Assembly: GCA_963812335.1 (NCBI GenBank)
Contig: CAWEUU010000007.1
Location: 1-64,000, forward strand
Direction of reading: 5' to 3'
From: VRUE01 sp963812335
GTDB lineage: Bacteria; Actinomycetota; Thermoleophilia; Solirubrobacterales; 70-9
DNA length: 64,000 bases
In this document: in pieces, positions 57,896-64,000 of the stretch
Numbering within the stretch: position 1 is the first letter of the stretch
How the letters are laid out: every line of letters begins with the position of its first letter
Made by a program: the position numbers and the translations under genes
Notes under the pieces: model-generated
The model's input: only the letters and a program-made list of their open reading frames with translations
The model's database searches: none
What the model was told of the DNA's origin: nothing

Positions 57896-59922
57896 GCGCC
57901 ACCGCCGACGCGAAGCGGGCGCAGGAGCTGCGCCGCGAGCTGGCGGAGCACAACCACCGCTATTACGTCCTCGACGATCCGACGATCGGCGACGACACCT
58001 ACGACGCCCTGCTCGAGGAGCTGCGCGCGATCGAGGCCGGCAACCCCGAGCTGCGCACCCCCGACTCGCCGACCCAGCGCGTCGGCGCCCCGCCGCTGGA
58101 CCGCTTCGAGCAGGTCGAGCACCGCGAGCAGATGCTCTCGCTCGCCAACGCCCGCAGCGAGGAGGAGCTGCGAGCCTGGGAGACCAGGGTGCGCAATCAT
58201 CTCAAGCGGCTCGACATCAGCGCCTCGCAGTTCAGCTACACGACCGAGCCGAAGATCGACGGCCTGGCGATCGCGCTGACCTACGAGAACGGCGTGCTGA
58301 CCCGCGGCACGACGCGCGGCGACGGCCGCATCGGCGAGGACGTGACCCGCAACCTGCGCACGATCGGCGCGATCCCGCTCAGCATCGATGGCGCCCCGGA
58401 GCTGATCGAAGTGCGCGGCGAGGTCTACCTGCCGATCGCCGCCTTCAAGGCGTTGAACGAGCGCCGCGCCGAGGCGGGCGAGCCGACCTTTGCCAATCCG
58501 CGCAACTCGGCGGCCGGCTCGATCCGCCAGCTCGACCCGGCGCTTGCGGCGCAGCGCCCGCTCTCGATCTGGTGCTACGGGATCGGCGCCGTGCGCGGCC
58601 TCGAGCTGGCGACGCACAGCGAGGAGGTCGAGTGGCTGCGAGAGCGCGGCTTCAAGGTCAACCCCGACACCGCGCACCACGATGGGATCGACTCGACCGT
58701 GAGGCGCTGCCAGTGGTGGGAGGAGCGGCGCGAGTGGCTCGACTACGAGATCGACGGCGTCGTCGTCAAGATCGACGAGCGGGCACTGTGGCGCGAGCTG
58801 GGCGTGGTCGGGCGCGAGCCGCGCTGGGCGATCGCCTGGAAGTTCGCGCCGACGACGGCGACGACGAAGCTGCGAGACGTGGTCTGGAACGTCGGCCGCA
58901 CCGGCCACCTGGTCCCGTTCGCGACGCTCGAGCCGGTCCACGTCGGCGGCGTCACCGTGTCGACCGCGACCCTGCACAACGAGGAGGACCTGGCGCGCAA
59001 GGACGTGCGGGTCGGCGACGGGGTGGTCGTAATGCGGGCGGGTGACGTGATCCCCCAGGTCGTCTCGCCGAAGCTGCCGCGCGAGAACCCGCGGGCGCGT
59101 AAGCCGAAGCCGCCAAGGCGTTGTCCGGCCTGCGGCACGCCGACGGTCAAGCCCGCCGACGCCGTGTTCACGATCTGCCCCAACCGCTCCGGATGCCCGG
59201 GGCAGTCCTTCCAGCACGTCAAGCACTTCGTCAGCCGTGGCGCGATGGACATCGACGGGCTGGGCGAAGAGCTCGCGCTCAACTTCCTCAAGGCCGGCCT
59301 GATCGAGGACGTGGGTGACATCTACGATCTGCGCGACGATCGGCTCGTCGGTCACAAGATCGGGGGCAAGAGCTTCAAAGAGAGATCCGCGCGGAACCTG
59401 ATCGCCGCAATCGACGCCTCCCGGCGGCGCCCTTTCAAGCGGGTTCTCTACGCGCTCGGGCTTCCCGGTGTCGGCGCGGTCACCGCCGAGGCGCTGGCCA
59501 ACCATTTCGGCTCGATCGGGGACCTGATGGGCGCCCAACCGGACGAGATCGAGCAGGTCGAGGGGGTCGGCCCGATCATGGCCGAGCAGATCGCCGAGTC
59601 GCTCGCCGACGATGCGACCAGGGAGCTGATCGAAAAGCTGCGGGCGAAGGGGCTTCGCCTTGAAGCAGACGAGTCCGAACGGCGCGCCGAGGGCGGCCCG
59701 CTGGAAGGCAGGACGCTGGTTCTGACCGGGACGCTGCCGGGGCTCACCCGCGAGGAGGCCGCGGCCGCGATCAAGGCCGCCGGCGGCAAGGTGGTCAACT
59801 CGGTCTCGAAGAAGACCGACTACGTCGTCGCCGGCGAGGCTCCCGGCTCGAAGCTGGAGAAGGCGGAGAAGCTGGAAACCGAGATCCTCGACGAAGCGGG
59901 TCTGCGCGAGCTGCTCGCGTGA
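57892..59922 (+). CDS. ligA: NAD+-dependent DNA ligase
   Basis: A 676-residue LigA. Adenylation Lys in YTTEPKIDGLAIALT (about residue 120), NAD-binding N-terminus (HNHRYYVLDDPTIGDDTYDA), OB-fold region, zinc-finger CPACGTPTVKPADAVFTICP, helix-hairpin-helix repeats and a C-terminal BRCT domain (LVLTGTLPGLTREEAAAAIK). Seals nicks in DNA. GTG 57892 overlaps the surE stop; its own stop overlaps the truA GTG. Confidence 0.97.
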   Translation: MSATADAKRAQELRRELAEHNHRYYVLDDPTIGDDTYDALLEELRAIEAGNPELRTPDSPTQRVGAPPLDRFEQVEHREQMLSLANARSEEELRAWETRVRNHLKRLDISASQFSYTTEPKIDGLAIALTYENGVLTRGTTRGDGRIGEDVTRNLRTIGAIPLSIDGAPELIEVRGEVYLPIAAFKALNERRAEAGEPTFANPRNSAAGSIRQLDPALAAQRPLSIWCYGIGAVRGLELATHSEEVEWLRERGFKVNPDTAHHDGIDSTVRRCQWWEERREWLDYEIDGVVVKIDERALWRELGVVGREPRWAIAWKFAPTTATTKLRDVVWNVGRTGHLVPFATLEPVHVGGVTVSTATLHNEEDLARKDVRVGDGVVVMRAGDVIPQVVSPKLPRENPRARKPKPPRRCPACGTPTVKPADAVFTICPNRSGCPGQSFQHVKHFVSRGAMDIDGLGEELALNFLKAGLIEDVGDIYDLRDDRLVGHKIGGKSFKERSARNLIAAIDASRRRPFKRVLYALGLPGVGAVTAEALANHFGSIGDLMGAQPDEIEQVEGVGPIMAEQIAESLADDATRELIEKLRAKGLRLEADESERRAEGGPLEGRTLVLTGTLPGLTREEAAAAIKAAGGKVVNSVSKKTDYVVAGEAPGSKLEKAEKLETEILDEAGLRELLA

Positions 59923-60650
59923 CCACGGTCCGGCTGGACATCGAGTACGACGGCAGCGGCTTCAGGGGGTGGGCGGCACAGCCCAGGCTGCGAACTGTGC
60001 AGGGGGAGCTCGAGGCTGCGCTGGCCACCGTGTTGCGCGAACCGGTGCAGCTGACAGTGGCGGGGCGAACCGATGCGGGGGTGCATGCGCTTGGGCAGGT
60101 CGCGAGCTTCGTCACCGAGGCCGAGGTCGGCGAGGACCTGGCGCAACAGCTCAACGGCGTCGGTCCCGACGACATCGCGGTCACCGCGGCGACACTGGTC
60201 GAGGGCGATTTCGACGCGCGCCGCGACGCCGGCTCGCGCAGCTACCTCTACCGGGTCCTGGCCCGCTCCACCCCGAGCCCGCTCGAGCAGGGTCGCGCCC
60301 TCTGGTGGCCGCATCGCCTCGAGCTGGCTGCACTGGAAGAGTGCGCCGCTGCCCTGATCGGCAGCCATGACTTCACCGCCTTCACCCCGACCAAGACCGA
60401 TCATGTCCGCTTCGACCGCGACATCCTCGCCGCCTCCTGGGAGCGGACGGGCGACATCCTCGCCTTCCGCATCACCGCCGACGCCTTCATGCGCAACATG
60501 GTCCGAGTCCTGGTCGGCACGATGCTAGAAGTAGGCGACGGCCACCGAACCCTTTCCAGCTTCAACGAGCTGCTAGCGGGCGCCCCCCGCAACGCCGCCG
60601 GAGACACCGCCCCACCCCACGGCTTATACCTGGAGAACGTGAGCTATTGA
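59919..60650 (+). CDS. truA: tRNA pseudouridine synthase A
   Basis: A 243-residue enzyme making pseudouridine at positions 38-40 of tRNA. Catalytic Asp52 in VAGRTDAGVHALGQVASF, with YDGSGFRGWAAQPRLRTVQG at the start and AFRITADAFMRNMVRVLVGT near the end. GTG start overlapping ligA (GTGA). The 3' end meets a palindromic repeat that fills the whole gap to rplQ. Confidence 0.94.
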   Translation: MTTVRLDIEYDGSGFRGWAAQPRLRTVQGELEAALATVLREPVQLTVAGRTDAGVHALGQVASFVTEAEVGEDLAQQLNGVGPDDIAVTAATLVEGDFDARRDAGSRSYLYRVLARSTPSPLEQGRALWWPHRLELAALEECAAALIGSHDFTAFTPTKTDHVRFDRDILAASWERTGDILAFRITADAFMRNMVRVLVGTMLEVGDGHRTLSSFNELLAGAPRNAAGDTAPPHGLYLENVSY

Positions 60651-60740
60651 AGGGCGAGGACGGGCACCCTCCCGAACGGGCGGATACTCAGAGCGGGCGA
60701 AGCCCGCGAGTCCGGGCGGGAGGGTGCCCGTCCTCGCCCT
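60651..60740. repeat. nested palindromic repeat, family A, copy 2 (90 nt)
   Basis: Perfect 24-bp inverted arms (60651-60674 and 60717-60740) enclose a 42-nt core (60675-60716) that is the reverse complement of the core at 55703-55744 with one difference. The element begins at the base after the truA stop and ends 1 base before the rplQ stop, so it acts as the convergent terminator region here, unlike copy 1 which lies between divergent genes. Confidence 0.85.
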
Positions 60741-60741
60741 C

Positions 60742-61095
60742 CTACACCAACTCGAGAAAGACCATCTCCGTAGAGTCCGAACGTCGCGGCCCGAGCTTGA
60801 CGATCCGCGTGTACCCACCGGGGCGCTCGCTATAGCGAGGCGCCACCTCGTCGAACAGCTTGTGGACGACGAACTTGTCGTTGTGCAGGGTCGAGAGCGC
60901 CTGCCGGCGGGCGTGCAGGTCGCCCCGCTTGGCAAGCGTGATCAGCTGCTCGACCTCGGGCTTGACCGCCTTCGCCTTGGCCTGGCTCGTTTCGATCCGC
61001 TCATGCTCGATCAGCTGCTTGGAGAGGTTGGAGAGGAGCGACTCCCGATGCGAGGCGCTGCGGCTCAGCTTGTTGCGTTTCTTGCGGTGGCGCAT
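60742..61095 (-). CDS. rplQ: 50S ribosomal protein L17
   Basis: A 117-residue L17: MRHRKKRNKLSRSASHRESL, LLSNLSKQLIEHERIETSQA and YTRIVKLGPRRSDSTEMVFL are diagnostic. Last gene of the alpha operon, 29 bp after rpoA. Confidence 0.97.
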   Translation of the reverse strand: MRHRKKRNKLSRSASHRESLLSNLSKQLIEHERIETSQAKAKAVKPEVEQLITLAKRGDLHARRQALSTLHNDKFVVHKLFDEVAPRYSERPGGYTRIVKLGPRRSDSTEMVFLELV

Positions 61096-61124
61096 CGGGC
61101 TCCTCTTGCGGCTCTCGGCTCGCC

Positions 61125-62111
61125 TTACTCCTGGCTTAGGTCGAGGCCGCGGGCCTGCAGGGTCTCGACCACTTCGTCGATCGACTTCGAGCCGAAGTTC
61201 GGGATCGCGTTCAGCTCCGACCGCGTTTTGCGGACCAGGTCGCCGACGGTCTGCACGCCGGCGCGCTTGAGGCAGTTGTAGGAGCGCACGCCGAGCTCGA
61301 GCTCCTCGATCAGGATCTCGTCGAGGCCGTTGTTCGCCGCTACGCCGCCATCGCCGCCGATCGCAGCGAGGCCGTCACCGGCCAGCGCGGGCGCAGCCGC
61401 CTCGCGCGCGGTCAGCTCCTCGACCCGCTCGGCGTCGGTGAATATCGCCAGCGTCTTGATCAGGATCTCGGAGGCCTCGCGCAGCGCCGCCGCGGGCTCA
61501 AGCGAGCCGTCGGTCTCAAGGTCCAGGCTGAGTTTGTCGAAGTCGGTGCGCTGGCCGACGCGCGCGGTCGAGACCGCGTAGGAGGCGCGCCGGATCGGCG
61601 AGAAGATCGAGTCGATCGGGATCACGCCGATCGGCTGGTCGTCGGACTTGTTCTCTTCGGCCGGCGAGTAGCCACGGCCGCGACCGATCGTCAGGTAGAC
61701 CTCGAGCTTGGTCTTTTTCTCCAGCGTCGCGATCGGCGCGTCGGGGTTGAGGATCTCGACCCCGGAGGGGAGGTCGATGTCCTTCGCCTTGACCTCGCCA
61801 GGGCCGGTGGCGACCAGGGGGGCCTCGATCTCGTCGGCGTCGGTGTGCATGCGGACCACGAGATCCTTCAGGTTGAGGACGATGTCGGTGACGTCCTCTT
61901 TGACGCCCGGCACGCTTGAGAACTCGTGCGCGACGCCCTCGATGCGGACACTGGTGACGGCGGCGCCGCCCAGGGAAGAGAGCAACACGCGGCGCAGGCT
62001 GTTGCCGAAGGTGTAGCCGAAACCCTTGTCGAGGGGCTCGATCGTGAAGTTGCCGCGACGGTCATCCGCTTTCTCGGCGGTAATACGAGGGACCTGAAAG
62101 TCAGTGGTCAT
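61125..62111 (-). CDS. rpoA: DNA-directed RNA polymerase alpha subunit
   Basis: A 328-residue alpha subunit. N-terminal dimerisation domain (NFTIEPLDKGFGYTFGNSLR, RVLLSSLGGAAVTSVRIEGV, EFSSVPGVKEDVTDIVLNLK) and C-terminal DNA-contacting domain (RSYNCLKRAGVQTVGDLVRK, IPNFGSKSIDEVVETLQARG). An Ala/Gly-rich interdomain stretch about residues 245-265 is longer than usual. Core transcription enzyme subunit. Confidence 0.98.
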   Translation of the reverse strand: MTTDFQVPRITAEKADDRRGNFTIEPLDKGFGYTFGNSLRRVLLSSLGGAAVTSVRIEGVAHEFSSVPGVKEDVTDIVLNLKDLVVRMHTDADEIEAPLVATGPGEVKAKDIDLPSGVEILNPDAPIATLEKKTKLEVYLTIGRGRGYSPAEENKSDDQPIGVIPIDSIFSPIRRASYAVSTARVGQRTDFDKLSLDLETDGSLEPAAALREASEILIKTLAIFTDAERVEELTAREAAAPALAGDGLAAIGGDGGVAANNGLDEILIEELELGVRSYNCLKRAGVQTVGDLVRKTRSELNAIPNFGSKSIDEVVETLQARGLDLSQE

Positions 62112-62149
62112 GGGTTCCTTGCCTATGGTGTTTCAGAAATCAGTCCGGA

Positions 62150-62770
62150 CTACTTGGAGTACAGCTCGACGATCAGCTGCTCCTGCACCGGCGCCGAGAT
62201 CTCCGCGCGCTCGGGGAGGCGCAGGACCTTGGCGGTGAGCGAGTCATGGTCGGCCTGCAGCCAGGCCGGCACGGTCGAGACGAGCTCGGTCGCTTTGCGA
62301 ATCGCGTCCGTCGCCGCCGAGCCGGCTTTGACCGAGATCACATCCTCGGGACGGACTTGGTAGGAGGGGACGTCGACGCGGCGGCCGTTGACCATCCAGT
62401 GGCCGTGGCTGACCAGTTGGCGGGCCTGGCGGCGCGAGGCGGCGAATCCGAGCCGCACGAGCACGTTGTCGAGCCTCGACTCGAGCAGGCGCAGGAGGTT
62501 CTCGCCGGTGACGCCCTCCTGGCGCGAGGCCTTCTCGTAGTAGGCGCGGAACTGGCTCTCGAGCACCTGGTAATAGCGGCGCGTCTTCTGCTTCTCGCGC
62601 AGCTGCACGCGGTACTCGGACTGGCGCATACGACCGCGGCCGTGGTCGCCGGGCGGGTAGGAGCGACGCTCGACGCCGCACTTGTCGGTGAAGCAGCGCT
62701 CGCCCTTGAGGAAGAGCTTCTGGCCCTCGCGGCGGCACTGCTTGCACTGGGCTCCGGTGTCGCGGGCCAC
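62150..62770 (-). CDS. rpsD: 30S ribosomal protein S4
   Basis: A 206-residue S4 with a zinc-binding N-terminus (CKQCRREGQK, CFTDKCGVERRSYPPGDHGR) and the S4 RNA-binding domain (ESRLDNVLVRLGFAASRRQA, RQLVSHGHWMVNGRRVDVPS). Start GTG 62770 shares its first base with the rpsK TAG (TAGTG junction). Cys-containing (C+) form of S4. Confidence 0.97.
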   Translation of the reverse strand: MARDTGAQCKQCRREGQKLFLKGERCFTDKCGVERRSYPPGDHGRGRMRQSEYRVQLREKQKTRRYYQVLESQFRAYYEKASRQEGVTGENLLRLLESRLDNVLVRLGFAASRRQARQLVSHGHWMVNGRRVDVPSYQVRPEDVISVKAGSAATDAIRKATELVSTVPAWLQADHDSLTAKVLRLPERAEISAPVQEQLIVELYSK

Positions 62771-63171
62771 TAGACGCGCCTCCGCTTCTTCGGCCGGCAG
62801 CCGTTGTGGGCCTGCGGCGAGACATCCTTGACCGTGGTCACGTCGAGCCCGGCGGCCTGCAGCGAGCGGATCGCCGTCTCGCGCCCCGAGCCGGCGCCCT
62901 TGGCGAAGACCTCGACTTTTTCGAGCCCGTGCTCCATACCCTTCTTGGCCGCCGCGTCGGCGGTGACCTGGGCGGCGAACGGGGTCGACTTGCGCGAGCC
63001 TTTGAAGCCCGCCGAGCCGGCCGACTCCCAGGCGATCACGTTGCCCTGGGGGTCGGTGAGGGTGACGATCGTGTTGTTGAAGGAAGTCTTGATGTGGGCC
63101 TGCCCGTAGGCGATGTTCTTTTTCACCCGGCGTCGGGTGCGACCTTTGGCTGGTTTTTTCGCTGCTGCCAT
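62770..63171 (-). CDS. rpsK: 30S ribosomal protein S11
   Basis: A 133-residue S11: KKNIAYGQAHIKTSFNNTIV, TLTDPQGNVIAWESAGSAGF, KGSRKSTPFAAQVTADAAAK and DVSPQAHNGCRPKKRRRV at the C-terminus are diagnostic. A basic N-terminal extension (AAAKKPAKGRTRRRV) is typical of Actinobacteria. Confidence 0.98.
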   Translation of the reverse strand: MAAAKKPAKGRTRRRVKKNIAYGQAHIKTSFNNTIVTLTDPQGNVIAWESAGSAGFKGSRKSTPFAAQVTADAAAKKGMEHGLEKVEVFAKGAGSGRETAIRSLQAAGLDVTTVKDVSPQAHNGCRPKKRRRV

Positions 63172-63179
63172 GCCGCCCC

Positions 63180-63551
63180 CTAAACCTTGCGCCTGCCGGC
63201 GATGCTCATCCGGCGCGGGCCCTTGCGGCCGCGCGCGTTGGTCTTCGTCCGCTGTCCCCGGACCGGCAGGCCGCGGCGATGGCGCAATCCCCGGTAGGAG
63301 CCGATCTCCATCAGCCGTTTGACGTCCTGGGAGCGCTCGCGCCGCAGGTCGCCCTCGACCTCGCGCCGCTCGACCGCCTCGCGCAGCTTCACGACCTCTT
63401 CCTCGGTCAAGTCCTTGACCGGAGTGTTCGGGTCGATCTTGGTCTCGGCGAGGATCTCCTGCGCGGTGGAGCGGCCGATGCCGAAGATGTAGGTGAGCCC
63501 GATCTCGATCCGCTTGCCGACCGGAATGTTGATCCCTGCGATCCGTGCCAT
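63180..63551 (-). CDS. rpsM: 30S ribosomal protein S13
   Basis: A 123-residue S13: MARIAGINIPVGKRIEIGLT, YIFGIGRSTAQEILAETKID, EIGSYRGLRHRRGLPVRGQR and TKTNARGRKGPRR. Contacts 16S rRNA head and P-site tRNA. 5 bp after rpmJ and 8 bp before rpsK. Confidence 0.98.
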   Translation of the reverse strand: MARIAGINIPVGKRIEIGLTYIFGIGRSTAQEILAETKIDPNTPVKDLTEEEVVKLREAVERREVEGDLRRERSQDVKRLMEIGSYRGLRHRRGLPVRGQRTKTNARGRKGPRRMSIAGRRKV

Positions 63552-63556
63552 CAGAT

Positions 63557-63670
63557 CTACCCCTGCCTTTGCTTGTGGCGGGGGTTTTGGCAGATGACGA
63601 GGACCGCCCCGTTACGGCGGATTACCTTGCACTTTTCGCACATCGGCTTTACGGAAGCTCGGACCTTCAT
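63557..63670 (-). CDS. rpmJ: 50S ribosomal protein L36
   Basis: A 37-residue L36 from ATG 63670: MKVRASVKPMCEKCKVIRRN then GAVLVICQNPRHKQRQG, with the four zinc ligands of the Cys-containing form (C11, C14, C27, H32). First gene of this transcript; infA, which normally precedes it, is not in the gap to map. Confidence 0.96.
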   Translation of the reverse strand: MKVRASVKPMCEKCKVIRRNGAVLVICQNPRHKQRQG

Positions 63671-63733
63671 CGCTCCGGGGTTTGTCTCGACTACAGGACT
63701 CCCGTCCGCCCCATGAATCGGGCAGGCGGGCAC

Positions 63734-63756
63734 GAACAAAACGGCCCTCAGGGCCG
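63734..63756 (-). terminator. hairpin with T-run upstream of rpmJ (terminator or attenuator)
   Basis: On the reverse strand CGGCCC-TGA-GGGCCG (63756-63742) is followed by TTTTGTT (63741-63735), a textbook intrinsic terminator 64 bp before the rpmJ ATG. A TATCTT box (63769-63764) lies directly upstream. It may end upstream transcripts or attenuate the ribosomal operon. Another hairpin (AGGCA-CCC-TGCCT) lies near 63785-63800. Confidence 0.5.
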
Positions 63757-63857
63757 ACGGAGAAAGATAGCAGGGGGGCGCTTCTGAGGCACCCTGCCTG
63801 AAGCCGGGTAATTGTGGCCTCGGGGGAACACACCGGCCTCTCACCCACGCTCGCGTG

Positions 63858-63904
63858 TTCCGCTGTTCCTTTGCCCTGTTATTTCCGGCAAAGGAACAGC
63901 GGAA
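63858..63904. repeat. palindromic repeat, family B, copy 2
   Basis: Left arm TTCCGCTGTTCCTTTGCC (63858-63875) and right arm 63887-63904 are perfect 18-bp complements with an 11-nt loop. The first 18 bases match 28631-28648 exactly and about 26 of the first 30 agree. Located just after the map stop codon on its strand. Confidence 0.7.
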
Positions 63905-63913
63905 GGAGCGGGG

Positions 63914-64000
63914 TCAGTTGTCTTCGTGCCAGGGGGTGAGGATGCGGGGGCCGTCGGCGGTTACCGCGACGGTGAACTCGAAGTGGGCGGCCAGGGAGCC
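63914..64000 (-). CDS. map: methionine aminopeptidase, C-terminal end (partial)
   Basis: The reverse strand from the window edge reads GSLAAHFEFTVAVTADGPRI then LTPWHEDN and TGA (63916-63914). The HxEHTVAVT...GPxxLT pattern, here HFEFTVAVTADGPRILT, is the C-terminus of type I methionine aminopeptidase, and map precedes the infA/rpmJ/rpsM cluster in many bacteria. His replaced by Phe in the usual EHT is a minor oddity. Only 28 codons are in the window. Confidence 0.8.
   Translation of the reverse strand, partial: GSLAAHFEFTVAVTADGPRILTPWHEDN

Noticed and set aside
55592..60935. Shared peptide GFARSEYPPVREG in frames near 55700 and 60700
   Set aside because: It is translation of the 42-nt repeat core, not a conserved protein.
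1..64000. CRISPR array
   Set aside because: No set of regularly spaced identical repeats with spacers; the repeats seen are palindromes, phased pairs or att sites.

Overview
The window is high-GC bacterial DNA with Shine-Dalgarno-poor, tightly overlapping genes (ATGA, GTGA and apparently CTGA junctions). The gene repertoire suggests a soil actinobacterium, probably of the Thermoleophilia/Solirubrobacterales type: a SigB/F partner-switching module, a deazaflavin-dependent reductase, several acyl-CoA dehydrogenases, short-chain dehydrogenases, Fe/Mn superoxide dismutase, and NAD-dependent LigA next to truA and the alpha ribosomal-protein operon. That placement is inference from gene content only; no rRNA gene is present.

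Layout. 1-4230: two acyl-CoA dehydrogenase genes (the first broken) around a DUF445 gene and an Abi-alpha-like gene, both frameshifted. 4231-8629: probable integrated island at the 3' end of the second dehydrogenase gene, bounded by near-identical 36-bp repeats, carrying a Xre/RES toxin-antitoxin pair, a PIN-like remnant, a Fic protein and an orphan type I methylase HsdM. 8672-20232: housekeeping and lipid metabolism (NTF2-like proteins, amidase, SixA, SDRs, Ddn-like reductase, MBL hydrolase, PlsC, glycerol kinase, GT2, free-standing biotinyl protein, enoyl-CoA hydratase, AlkA-type glycosylase, CHASE-GGDEF protein). 20292-26178: biotin genes bioB-bioF-bioD and bioA, split by an opposing DHA2-family transporter. 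26188-27261: nucleotidyltransferase-type toxin-antitoxin candidate with a probably leaderless promoter. 27286-39358: NUDIX, LemA, rubredoxin plus GMC oxidoreductase with a CxxCxxCxxxC motif, SOD, sigma factor with RsbW/RsbV/SpoIIE-type partners, MscS, BrkB, ferritin-like protein and a secreted glycosidase-like protein.

39414-48082: a tRNA-Pro(CGG) gene with an integrated element. A 16-bp direct repeat (39475-39490 and 48067-48082) and 11-bp-phased short repeats at both ends mark its limits. It carries a GIY-YIG protein, a frameshifted small toxin with a DUF2283 antitoxin, a complete IS481-type insertion with 8-bp target duplication, a nuclease-NACHT ATPase protein with an unknown partner gene (the best candidate for an undescribed defence system), and an HNH protein. 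No integrase is visible inside it.

48104-64000: core genome again: zincin, beta-carbonic anhydrase, MocR-type regulator divergent from an FAD oxidoreductase (both frameshifted), thiol oxidoreductase, acyl-CoA ligase, patatin, PBP4-type carboxypeptidase, surE-ligA-truA, then in reverse map-rpmJ-rpsM-rpsK-rpsD-rpoA-rplQ.

Two families of dispersed palindromic repeats occur in intergenic gaps: an 86-90 nt element with a 42-nt core 41/42 identical between copies but with different, perfectly self-complementary arms (55681-55766, 60651-60740), and a conserved-arm hairpin (28631-28677, 63858-63904). Several conserved genes carry single-base frameshifts, some of them in homopolymers; these may be sequence errors rather than true decay.
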